DNA of 64,000 bases from Diadema setosum (taxonomy: Eukaryota > Echinodermata > Echinoidea > Diadematoida > Diadematidae). The notes beneath the pieces are model-generated. The model saw only the letters and a list, made by a program, of their open reading frames with translations, made no database searches and was not told where the DNA came from. A program made the position numbers and the translations under genes. Below, in pieces: positions 47,303 through 58,637 of this stretch (position 1 is the first letter of the stretch; every line of letters begins with the position of its first letter). The stretch spans positions 28,560,150 to 28,624,149 of the forward strand of contig CM067075.1 in assembly GCA_033980235.1 (NCBI GenBank). Reading direction: 5' to 3'.

Positions 47303-47653
47303 TGAGAGGTGGCTCAGTCGGTATCGTATAGATGTGCCTACTTGTAATCAATGACTATATAGAGGGTTCGAAGCCCATTGAGTCTCCCTCTGCCATCAAC
47401 CGCTGACAGGACATAAAATACTATGTAGGCCTATCGTTTGTGAGTCAGACAATCCACGCGCGTAAAAGATCCCTCTCCATTCAGTTCATCGTAAAGAGCA
47501 GGGTACATAGGCCTATTGATAACCCTGTTAGAAAGTGATCACCCATATAGGACCTACTCACAATACGGGAGACCAGCGACACTTTATAGTGCAGCTGAAT
47601 GTGGGTTATCCAGCCATCATACCTTGATTTGTTTTGCCAAAAAAAAAAAAAAA
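47303..47653 (+). mobile_element. tRNA-derived SINE
   Basis: The head contains an A-box (tggctcagtcggt, 47310-47322) and a B-box (ggttcgaagcc, 47365-47375) in tRNA spacing. A body with cgtaaaagatccctctcc follows, then a tail through gtgcagctgaatgtggg, ending in poly(A) at 47640-47653. This layout matches SINEs known from sea urchins. Confidence 0.65.
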
Positions 47654-48561
47654 TCAATCAGACTTCCAGAATTCAAATTTAGTGAAGGCATTAAACATTG
47701 ACATTAAAACTCTTAAGTAATATGCGCCATGATAAGAGATAAAGATTCTATCTGATCCGTGATTTATGAAGCGTAATGGCAGTCAAGTAATATTTTAGCA
47801 TTATGTTGGGATACATAATTCAGGCTGTACTGTGTGACTATCTCCCTCCCTGGTTACATATACAGCGGTATATAATACGTCCATGTTTTTAACGTTGTAT
47901 CACAGATCAAAGCAAGTTTGCAATAATATCATATCTACCTGACTAGGAAATTCCAAATTCCTGACTTCGTAATCAGTCTGTTGACGAAAATTCTGAATTA
48001 CACGTCTTCTCCTTGTGTTCGCGCTGCCGGTTTTTGATGAATTTCAGCATGCACCAAGAACGACATTATTGTGGTAACAGTCATAACAAACGTTACTGCG
48101 CTTTGCGCTCCATACAGCTATAGTGCAAAAACAGAGTTGTCGATATGCATCTTCACACACGCACAAACACACACACACACACACATTAGACTTGGGAAAA
48201 TACCTGCTGTCATCCACGAAACTCATTTCATTCAATAACGGTGTTATAAAAACACCAATATGATATGTAAGCGTTAAGTGTTCCTGTCTGTACCGAGCAT
48301 TTCAAGGTCAGCCTCGTAACAATATCGGAATTTTTTATTTCATTTTTTTTTTGTGCCTGATATCAGCCCCCAAACAAACACACGGATACTTAAACTGAGT
48401 CTCGATAAGGTTATAAGGAAAACCAAAACAACAAAATAAGAATAATCACTAGAAAACCTTTCATTTTGCAAGGGTTCCACCCCGAGGCTCGAAGGCATGG
48501 AGCTTGGTATTGACTGTATGCTTCAGCCACGCGAGTGCTGACCTTCATCCTCTGGTCGGAG

Positions 48562-48596
48562 CCCCCCCCCCCCCCCCCCCCCCCCACACACACACT
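48562..48596. repeat. Poly(C)/(CA)n tract
   Basis: More than 20 consecutive C, then a short CA tract. Length polymorphism or assembly error is likely. Confidence 0.85.
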
Positions 48597-49225
48597 CAAG
48601 TTCAGTGGCTCCCTTGACACACGTGTTTCCAAGTGGTTAGAAAGATCGAATATAAGCAACATTCAAATCTTTATATCAAACTGCTCTGTTGTAACACACA
48701 GCTGCCAAGAGCTATAGTTTGATGTGAGGTGGAATGATTTTCATGATCTCATATTTCTTATCATCCCTTTCCCTCTTCAATCCATCTCTTTTCATTTATC
48801 GTTTAACCTAATAGTATAGGCTTACCATCCCTTACACACAAGGCCCCATCTATTCAAACTTCACCGCTCACGATGGTGGTCTCCTGCATTCATTCGATTA
48901 TACTGGAAAATACTTACAGTGTATCTTATATGCGTGTTTTGTATATGTTTACTGCACAATGCTACAAATGTATTGCTTATGCTTATCTATTTCCTTGTGT
49001 AATATTATGTTATCATTTTAAATCACCGCACTTGTTATTCTTTGTCTTTGTGTCTTTGAAATTTGTATTGAATTTGTATTTGATTGAAAGCGGAAATAAA
49101 AACAAATCAAACCAAACATGAATACAAGTACATGTTGTACAACCTATATTCAAAATTAAAGACTGAATACTTAGTCTTTTTTCGTAATTTTGTTGTACTT
49201 CGATCATAATCTACAGTTGTGATCA

Positions 49226-49312
49226 GCAGTAACACCATCATCACCACAACTATCATCTCCATTATCACCATCACCATCATCACCATCATCATCATCACCA
49301 TCAAAATCATCG
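49226..49312. repeat. (ATC)n trinucleotide repeat
   Basis: Imperfect catcac/catcat repeat. The Met/Val-rich minus frame across it is an artefact. Confidence 0.85.
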
Positions 49313-49599
49313 TGATCAACCCATCATCCCTCTTTTTTCTCCTTTTTTTTCCGTTTGGCGTAGACTATAAACGGTAATATACAGTAATTTAGAGGTAGGT
49401 CCTAGAGCAACCTGACCAAGTACAGTAATCTGCATGGACATCTTTACGTGTCAGTATTATGTATGTCCCGCATGTGAGGATGCAACATAATTTTATTATA
49501 AGCTCAGTTATGTAGAGATATGGATTATTTCAGTATGTACATGAAAAAGCAAATACATGTATCCTATTACATGTACATCAAACGTACCTAGTTACAACA

Positions 49600-49705
49600 T
49601 ACACACACACACACACACACACACATTGCATATTACATGTATTATGTTATATCTACACTGTATATCTATATTCCAGTGTGTGTGTGTGGATATATATACA
49701 CACAC
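49600..49705. repeat. (CA)n and (GT)n tracts
   Basis: CA tract at 49600-49624 and GT/TA tract at 49676-49705 that can pair with each other. Confidence 0.8.
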
Positions 49706-49830
49706 AACACAATGTTTGTGTGTACTGTACATGCATTACATCATATTATGGTCAATATGTTTAGCAAGCTCCGAGGGTTCCTCATAATAAGTGACTACTT
49801 GCTGCATACAAGATCAATTCCATGATATAC

Positions 49831-51809
49831 ATGAAGAATGTATTGTGGCTTGTGTGTAAGTGTTACAAATCTGTTTTTAAAGGCTGAATTTGGAGAACAC
49901 TCTTAAATACTACAACAAACATTTCCAATTAGAGAACGCAATGCACATCCAGTAATCAGTAAGCTCAGTCACACAATGTAAGGTTTGCAAGGTTGATTGC
50001 ACCTTTACATCATCAAACACATCTTTATTTCTTAGATCATAACTTCAACTCTTTAGTGCTGTATCTGAAGACATGATACCCAGATAATGACATCGGAAGT
50101 ATTGCTACACAGCTCACTGTACTACAGCTCCATTTTGCGATTAAAAAAAAAGTAAACTATTGTAATAAATGCGTTATTATACTACACATATACTTTCTCA
50201 AGCCCTTTGCTATTGTAGTGAAACCTTCTACTCTGCACATTTGCTTTGTAGTTGTTGAAATTATCAACTAAAACAACTTTCTTCTGGGGGTAAGGTCTTG
50301 CCATTACTCCCAGATCAGAAGATTGTAGTTCAAGCCTTCCTTTTTCAATTTCCAGTGCTGTCAATAATGATTTTGTTTGCGCTGTGGATGAATCAAGCAA
50401 GCTGGCTTTTTCTGGCTTTATTATTGTTCCACTGTAAACTAAATCAAGTTTGCGTCACATGTATCATAAAATTAATTTTCAGTCTTGTGTTCGTCAACTT
50501 AACTGAAGTCTACTGTACATGAAATACAATCAATATAAAACTGCAAAAGTGTTGACAAAGGATGAACAGCTGCACTGAACTTTAGAGCTTGCAACAATGA
50601 ATTGGCTAGCATTTCTTTGAAAAATGATAAATACAAAATTAGCTATTAAAGTTATCTGCAGACTTGAAAGTATACTGCATACATATTACTGTTTTTCTCC
50701 ATCATTAAACAGCACTGTAATATTCTAAGGGCTGAAAAGGCATATATTTTCTTTTCTTTTTAAACAGTATTTTACCTTTCCTGCATTATACACACGTAGA
50801 ACAGTGGAGTCTGTAGTTATAGAGGTTGGCTATGAACAAAATCTTCTCATAAAAAGGTGCTTCATGGCATGTCCCATCTCTTCACATTTCTTTGTTTTTG
50901 TACCCGGAGATAGTGAGAAAGCTGATATAACACAATGTAATTTTCATTGTTTTTAGCTTCTTTCACATCCAAGTTTTTCTGTAATTCAATTTGGGAAGAA
51001 CAGTACATGTACTGCGAACACAGTAAGAGTTGGTGTTTCTGCAATCATCATCATAAGGATGTAACATCAATTGATATTTCATTGTAAAGCAAGGTTTGGG
51101 CATGATGACCAAATTGTTATCCAATTAATATTATAGTGGTTGTGATTTAGATGTGCACTTCAATTCAAGTTGATATTACAAGTTGTACTCTGAATGTTCT
51201 AGAAAGTTTTGATTAACTAATAGAATCCTGAATTGTTTCCTTTGTACTATGTACATGTGTACTTCTAAAACAAGGAACCTTGGAAAATGCAAAATTTGCA
51301 CTAACTAAAATTTTCATAGCATATACAATGTACTGTAGTACATTGCACATCTGCATCTGAAGGAGGTTATAAATTGAGAATTACAGTATGAAAATCAAAA
51401 TTGACATGAATCCAACTTTTAAATAAAGAATGCAGCAGAAAGCATGCTGGTTTTCACAATGGAAATTATCCTTTTCTTTCAGTTGCCATTCCTGTTCTCT
51501 ACCACTGTCCAATCCATTTGTCTGGAGATGCTGGATTACATATCACTGGGCACTCTGTTTTTTTTTTGAAGGATTTTTCTTGATGGCAAATACACCGCGC
51601 CCACAGTGTAATAGCTATGCAAGCTCAATACATGTACTGTCCAAAAGTTGTCCTTCCATCACGAGGATGAGACAGATACAAAGGCAGTGAGGACTCCGCC
51701 CAGAGTTGACCATCGCAGTCTGAATGTTCTGCATATGTCCGCATCTTGGATGTCACTGGCAGCGCGGTATCACTCGGGATGGAATGGGAAGGATATGGGC
51801 TGGCTGGCG
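49831..51809 (-). other. Probable TOMM7 3' UTR and downstream flank
   Basis: AT-rich, low in recognisable repeats, with minus-strand AATAAA candidates (ctttatt on +) near 50416 and 50025. The extent of the 3' UTR cannot be fixed from sequence alone. Confidence 0.35.
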
Positions 51810-51874
51810 CTACGCCCACAGGAGGCTCAGGAGACTTGGCTCTGGCATGCCGGGCTCTCCCCCTTTCTTGAAAC
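51810..51874 (-). CDS. TOMM7: TOMM7 exon 2
   Basis: Two bases, 20 codons and a TAG stop at 51810-51812. Longer open frames over these bases on both strands (for example 51625-51819 minus) are not the TOM7 frame. Confidence 0.9.
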
Positions 51875-54507
51875 CTTGGGATTGGAATCAGACAGATGGG
51901 ATGGTTTAACCCATAAGTAACTGAACCACCAGAAACCGCCTGTCAGATTACTCCCTCAACAGCCTGTATGCATTTTTATAGTTTTATGCTTTACTGTTTT
52001 TATTGTTTTCATATAGAATATATGATAATGTTATTTGAAATAGTCAAAGGTAAACAAAAGTATGTCAGAATTATTTTTGTGGCACACAAGTCTCTTGGTA
52101 AAATCTTAATAGGCTTTCAAATAAACATACATTGATCTATTTTGCATAATTTAGAAAGTTGTTGAAATGAGAGCAATATTATTGTACCTTCTAGGGAACA
52201 AAAGGTCATTTTGTATGGAATCTTCAGTTGCTAAAGGGTTAATAACAATAGCACAAGCACCAGAAACAGAACAGAACAAGGTGCTAACCCACTACATAAT
52301 CCCTTTTTACACATTTGTGAATTAATAGATATGCGGCAATGCTGTGATTACCCTGTACCAGCAGGATCATCTGTTGACTGTTAGAGCGGGGTTTATACAA
52401 ACATGCACTGAAGAGGTTATCCAGGGTAAATCAGACCACAACTGATGGATATCATTATTCTGGCATCAGTTAGGCTAAACTGATGGCACAAGGAATTGTC
52501 ATTAACATGGTTCACAAAAATTCACAATGTTTATTTGAGGAATTGTGTAAAACTCTTCCTGTTATCTCTTCCTGTCATACAGAGCTCCCAAAAAGATATT
52601 ATACAGATTTGCAGCCCATTTGATTGTTTTCATAGGAAATTGAGATTTCAGAACCATGTCAGTTACTCACACTTCCATTCACCAATTACTGTACTTTGTG
52701 TAAATTGTAGTTTAAAAAGTACATAAGCTTCACTTAATGAATTTGAACAGTGTAATCAGGACATTTTGAATGTGGTCATACCATACAGTACTATATCTCA
52801 AATTCAATTTAAGTCAGTTGTTATCTTTAATAAATAATACAATCAAGGAATCAACACATTCCCCTTTCTACACAGTCAGACAAATGATCGACGTATACTA
52901 ACGTTTTCATAGATAGAATTACAAACATAATCACACTGCACTCTCATCGATATTCAGCATTTAGACTCTGAGTCCAATTGTAATTTGTGGTCATTATCAT
53001 AAAGCGGATCCAGAGTGGGGCGCCCCGGGTGCACCCCCTTTTTTTGTTAAACCAAAAGAAAAAGAAAAAAAAATACCTGGGAGCAGAAAATTGCGCGGAA
53101 GCCCCCCCCCCCCCTTTTTTTTTTTGCTTGTCAACCCATGAAACCTGGAAGTGGCACCAGAAATAGTTTTGGCACCCCCCCCCCCCTTTTTGATATTCCT
53201 GGATCAGCAGCCCTTGGCTAGCGTTCGTCATTCAGCACTAGATGGCGCTGTCGCGCATGTACATCGTTTTCTACACACGCAGTGTGCTCAATTTCTGAGC
53301 CCATTCGCGACGATCGCTAGCTGTAGCAGTTATGACAGGGTGCACTGATATCATTCTTTTCAAAAGTAATACGACCGTACTGCAAACAACATGTTCGAAT
53401 CACAAACCTGAACTACTTTTGCCATCCTGTATGTGGGTTTGCGTCTGCTACCTACCGCTAGTAGCCCGAGGAGGACGATCTGTTCGGCATGCTAAGTCGA
53501 AATTTTGCACTTTTTTGTCGTGACCTTTGGTGTATTTTGTACTTAATCCACATTGCGCAAAATATGGCAGTATCGAAACTTCACTTTTTTCAAAATTGAA
53601 ATGTTTTCTGATTTTTTGAAAGGAAAATTTATCGACCTCACGTAGGCTCAGTATGTTACAGCGGTACACGAAATGGACCTTGCAATGCCCGTTTCAGTGA
53701 AATTGGCTGCCCGAACGGAGCCCGTGAAGAGCTTCGCGCTTGCTGCCGCGGGAGTCGCTGTGGGTGTTGTGTGATTTACGACTGCCCGCGGATGCCGCGC
53801 GCAGGCTCAGCTCTCTGCTTACGAAGATCGGCGAATCGAAGCCGCTGGGGCCGCTAGCAGCCCCTAGGGTGCTCGCTACTGCAATGGGAAAATCGCAAAC
53901 GCGAAAAGTTATTAAAATGCAAGATTTTAACAAGAAAACGAAAAAAATCGGCTGATTTCAACACTTTTCATGTCTATATTAGGTTTCAATCTACGGATAA
54001 TTGATCTCATTTCATGGCTTGATGTAACGTTACATCTGATTTTTATATGAAAAACGCTACCTTGGCTTTTCAGTCAGCAATTAGGGTCTACATACTCTGA
54101 TCAAGAGACAACAAAATAGAAATAGAGTACTGGCCGGAGAATGTGATGAGCTTGCAAGAAAAAGAAAAGTGAGAAATGTATCAGTTGACAGTATTCCTCG
54201 GTTCTAGTGGTGAGTAGGGCGCTATCACTCTACCACACACACACACACACAGCACAGCAATGCCATCTAGTAAAATGCACACACAAAACCAACACACATA
54301 CAAAGTGTAGATCTACACAAAATAACAGAACCAACAACGAAACATCATACATGGGACTAGCGTGAACAGGTCTACTGAGCTGAAATAACGTTTTTCTAGC
54401 TTACCCAAATATAAAATAAGCGGAATGAATCCAAATTGGAAGGTCAGTTTCCCAATTTTCACCACATCCATTATCCTCTTCTTAGTCTCAGGTTGGAGTT
54501 TCACCAT
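51810..54507 (-). CDS. TOMM7: TOM7, mitochondrial import receptor subunit (two exons)
   Basis: Exons 54405-54507 and 51810-51874 on the minus strand, 168 bp in total, coding 55 residues, exactly the usual length of animal TOM7. Exon 1 begins MVKLQPETKK and ends in G-F-I-P-L-I-L-Y-L, the conserved TM segment; exon 2 gives F-K-K-G-G-E-P-G-M-P-E-P-S then L-L-S-L-L-W-A and a stop, matching the conserved F-K-R-G-x-x-P-G-M-P-E-P signature. The donor is GTAAGC in phase 1; the acceptor follows tctgattccaatcccaag. TOM7 is a small tail-anchored-like subunit of the outer-membrane TOM complex that modulates its assembly and, in mammals, PINK1 retention. The 2.5-kb intron carries repeats and a GC-rich island. 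The gene is easy to miss because both exons are short. Confidence 0.92.
51875..54404 (-). other. TOMM7 intron with repeats
   Basis: 2,530-bp intron. Contains a GGATCC/poly(C) repeat at about 52995-53205 and a GC-rich, coding-like island at 53670-53955 of unknown nature (see findings). (CA)n lies at 54234-54252. Confidence 0.6.
52995..53205. repeat. GGATCC/poly(C) dispersed repeat, second copy
   Basis: gcggatccagagtggggcg through long C/T runs to gatattcctggatcagc; shares its framework (aaacctggaagtggcacc, gggtgcaccccc) with the element at 30331-30465 in inverted order. Confidence 0.6.
54405..54507 (-). CDS. TOMM7: TOMM7 exon 1
   Basis: 34 codons plus one base. The ATG is preceded on the minus strand by attcaggagcaag. 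Donor GTAAGC at 54399-54404. Confidence 0.9.
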
Positions 54508-54928
54508 CTTGCTCCTGAATTTTACACTTTCTTAGGGATGCTTGGTGACTAGTTTAGTGACTAGCACGCACGCGCACGTGAGCATTGATTACATGTACAT
54601 GTGCTCTCTTACTTGCGAAAGTTTGGCCAGACCATATCGACACCGCAAATACGACAACTCCTCATCCTTGAGCTCTCTAATCTCCGATCCGCAATTCTAA
54701 CATTCTATGTCTCTCGCAGTGAATATATTATAGACCTAGAAATAATTCGACAAGATAAGAGCATGTTTAATTCTGAATGTTTCAACAGCGATGTATCAAA
54801 GTATCTAAAATCGAAAAGAAAATAAGGCCAGCTTAATTGTCATATTGGGAGAAGAAGATGAAAGAGAATACACAAACAGAGTTAATGTGAAACACTTTTC
54901 CTGCCCTGCACATAAACAACCATACTAG

Positions 54929-55254
54929 TTAAAGGGATTGTATAGTTTTGGTTGAGACCTAATCTCAGGTTTCTAGCAGGAATTCAACGTTTATTTGATG
55001 AAAATTGTTTTTGAAATGGCTGAGATATCCAAAACAGAGCGATTCTAATAAGTGTGGGACCCACACTTTATTACGATCGCTTTGTTTTACTTTGTTTTTG
55101 GATGTTTCAGTCATTCCAAACCCGATTTTCATCAAATAAACTTTGAATTCCTCTTAAAATGGTATGCTCTGTACTATTTCATAAGTGATTTCTTGGTAAT
55201 CTCGCTAAAAGTTAAACGCCCAATTCTCATCTCCATACTGTATCATCCCTTTAA
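54929..55254. mobile_element. TTAA-flanked foldback MITE, copy 2
   Basis: Begins ttaaagggattgtatagttttgg and ends with its inverse atactgtatcatccctttaa. Internal palindrome gtgtgggacccacac at 55055-55069. Same family as 15329-15676. Confidence 0.85.
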
Positions 55255-56418
55255 AACGGTGGTGGAGTACCGGTACAGTTAATTCTGAGTATACCGAAGG
55301 AACCGGAACAGAAACAGAAACAGAAACAGAGAAATATATGAGATATAAAGAGGATTTTCCCCTTCATATCCCTAGACAGGACTTATATTGATTGTTTACA
55401 CACTCAAACTTTACTTACTTTAATTACAACGTAGAATACGTAGGTCCTTTACCTCTCTCTTCAAACAAAATCTGAACCTTTTACTGCATTTAAAAAAAAA
55501 AAAAATTATTTCCACAAGAGAGACTGCTATTACAATTCATCTCAATGCAATTCTAAATTGTTTATGTCATTTTGGGTGGTAACACAACTATCATCAAACG
55601 CCAGGAAAATACACAAACAAACGCCCCCCCCCCCCCGAAAAAAAAAACAAAAAACAAAAACCAACCACATTCATACAACGGTACAAACAAAAACTCAATG
55701 ATGGAAGAATTGGTGGCGTGACGTTCAAGGGTCGACTTGTCAATGATCGCGTAGATTGCATTGGAAACCGTTCTGAACAGTGGTCGGGTGTGTAAACAAT
55801 TGATTTTGCCAGATAGACTCGAGGTCTCTACATGGTGTGTCAACAGTAAGTGGAAAATCGATGTAAAAGCTATGAGCAGGAAACTTTGAACTTGCTCAAC
55901 TCAGTCCATGTTGGTCTAGACAATTTTTTATTTTCTTTCTCATTTCAATTCAATTCAAGTGGTAACAACTTCCTGTGTGTTCTTTTCTTGTGTGTCGGTA
56001 TCAGATAGTCCAGTCCCACATACCGCATTTGGTGTTGTCAAATATAGTGCGTTGCATTGCACGCAGTATTCTGACTCTGAGCTGTGCGAATACTCGCACT
56101 GCCACTGCAGTATAGTACTTTTCTGAATTACCTATGGTGTACCTATGATAACGCCCAGAAAGTTAAAAACTTGTAGAGGGCTGTAGCAGTTGCATGACTG
56201 GTCTATAAACTAAAGAAAGACATTATTAACCCGTTCCCTAGCTACGCCCACGCACGGCTCTAACCGCAGCAGCGACCCCAACAATACTTACTACAAACTA
56301 TGTTACAGCTCCCCGCGCCGGGCCGCGCCGCCGGGCCCGGGGTTAGGCTACGGCCTATAGTTACGGCTCACCCACTCACGGGAACCTGGGATTATCTGCC
56401 ACTACCAGTATACCGACC

Positions 56419-56440
56419 GGGGGGGGGGGGGGGGGGGGGG
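56419..56440. repeat. Poly(G) tract
   Basis: About 22 consecutive G downstream of a GC-rich patch. Confidence 0.85.
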
Positions 56441-57644
56441 TCTAGACGTCTATCCCAAGATGAAGAGTGCCTACTTTTCGTGGCCTAAATTCATGTTTCT
56501 TTGTGTTGTAATGCCCAGAATTTAAAGAAAATGGGTTTGATAAAAAGATAAGAGTTCTTTCTATCACCATATGTTCTCTTTCTGTTGGAAAAATGTGTAT
56601 TATCACAGCATTATTTTTATTACCGTTTTTCTGATTTAGGGTATTCAACTAGACAATCTAGAAGTTTCTGCCTGCTTTGCTATAAAAATAAAATTCGGAT
56701 GAACATGTCACATAAGCGATCGAAGCTGAGCTCAAGTAGATTTCTGTGTTCACTGACCCCAATCATCCAATTCAAGTGCACGGTTTTGTGTAGAACAAAA
56801 GAGTCTGTGAGCCCATCAGCTCTCGCTCTGCTCATACCTTGCACTCGATCAATTATTTTCATTGTTTGATGGCACATGTAGTTGACCGTGGAAAGGGGAT
56901 ACATATATATACATGTACCGCTTGACTGCTTTCGCTCAGGTGGATTACATTGTACCAGCCTGTCTGTTCTCTGTCCACGGGCAAAAAGAATCTCGTTTGG
57001 GGGCATTTAAGACACCCAAAGAACTGCAGAAGGAATGGGTTAATTTCAACTTAATAATGGTCTCGGAGTGTTTCGACTGACATTTCACTGACTGCTGTGG
57101 TGCATGTACTGTAGGCAGTCAGACCGCAGCACGTATACTAATGAGCCGATCTGGCAAGATTTATTCAGCACTCTCGTTGACCATCTTTGCGTTCGAAAGG
57201 TGTCTCGTACATGCGAGATTTTGCGAGAGTTTGACAGGGCTATGGTTTTCACAGTGTAGCGACTTGTACATTCATCATGGCTACAAGTCACAGTAAATTG
57301 TTCTCCAGACTTTGATCTTTATTTTGATACCAAATTTTCATATAATATATTAATATCGGTTCTTATTATGATGATATAATCAATTGAATTTGTGTAAATT
57401 TTAGTATTTTACCTGCTTTCCACGGAAGATTTTGTTGTCTAAAGTTCGTTTTTGGTTCCTGACAGGATTAAGAAACTGTTGTTTCTGATTTTTGCTTTTT
57501 CGTGGAGAGGAAACTTAGATGCTCATCATCATTCAGTCAAGGAGACGCAAGCATGATTTATACTACTTTTTCCGTTTTGAAATGTCTGTAAAATTCACTC
57601 TTAAGCCGGAAGTATGCACCACACAAAGTGTACAGTGGCGCGAA

Positions 57645-57812
57645 AGAGCTCTCTCATTGGACAGTGCTTGCATTCAATGCTTGAACTTGGCTTCAACTAC
57701 ACACGTGCCTGTATGCAAGCATGCGCGATGCACACACTTGGCATGAAACCGTAGCAGCATAATGACGTAATGCAAGCGCTGAATGCAAGCGCTGTCCAAT
57801 GAGAGAGCTTAC
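57645..57812. repeat. Foldback: ctctctcattggacag arms
   Basis: gctctctcattggacagtgc, followed by ttgcattca, is mirrored by tgaatgcaagcgctgtccaa, followed by tgagagagc. The arms of about 30 bp enclose about 100 bp. Confidence 0.7.
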
Positions 57813-58637
57813 TCTTGAGATTGCACGGTTTCAAGCTGACCAGCACTGACATCGATGTATATTTTACTGGTTCCTGACCGGATTAAGCAGCAAATTGTCA
57901 AGATATTTACATAGATACAAAGATTAAGAGATGGACTACCAAATAATGCATTTTAATTGAGACGCAAGGTGAATTTGGTATTCTTTTGACGTCTTGAACG
58001 TGTACTACACGAATTACTTTTTTCATCATTTTTCAAGCTGAAATTAAGCTAGGATGTTTTTCATTTACAATAATATGAGTAACATGTGACGATAGCTTAC
58101 ATATTTTCCTTGAATTTGATACCAAATTTGTGAATATAAGGTGAATTTTTGTTGCCGAAAGCCCAAGGACAAAATCCCCTTCCACAGCTCATTGCGTATG
58201 CAAGCCTCGAGCGGGCTTGCATATAATACGAGTTTAATAAATACGAGCGAATTATCGGGTGCTGCGGACTGACTGTAGGCTATTGTGTATTGTAGCTGTG
58301 TGACCATGCAAGCCATATTGTGTACCTCTACCTGATATCCTGATGACTATGAGAACCCCTGGCAGAGATACTCAATATCATGAGTGATTGCCATTATTAG
58401 GCCTAAAACAACAACAACTCTATTCTATGGTGCAATTTTATAGTTTATAGGCATAAATGGAATGATTGTATTTAAAAACTACAACCTCATACTGAAGTAG
58501 AGCTTGGATGACCTATATCTAGGTCTAGTCTGTTAGTAATGATACATCCATGTCCATGCTACAATACATGTTAGCAGAAGGCTTGATGGATACATTTTGC
58601 ACTTCTTTTCACTTTTCTCCTGCTAGATTGACAAAAC

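Larger units (their letters stand above)
47654..49830. other. Intergenic with simple repeats
   Basis: No gene seen. Contains (CA)n at about 48165-48184, poly(C) at 48562-48585, an A-rich LINE-like tail near 49080-49118, (ATC)n at 49226-49312 and (CA)n at 49600-49624. Confidence 0.5.
55255..58637. other. Intergenic between TOMM7 and the Kelch gene
   Basis: Holds a GC-rich patch (about 56300-56350) next to a G22 run (56419-56440), and a foldback at 57645-57812. A donor-like ACA-GTAAGT at 55844-55852 and an acceptor tctcctgctag at 58626 suggest that a non-coding first exon of the Kelch gene may lie here. No other coding region seen. Confidence 0.4.

Noticed and set aside
51625..51920. Longer open frames on both strands around 51.7 kb, at first taken as a C-terminal exon
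   Set aside because: The minus strand in a third frame gives the conserved TOM7 C-terminus with a matching acceptor; the longer frames have no family match.
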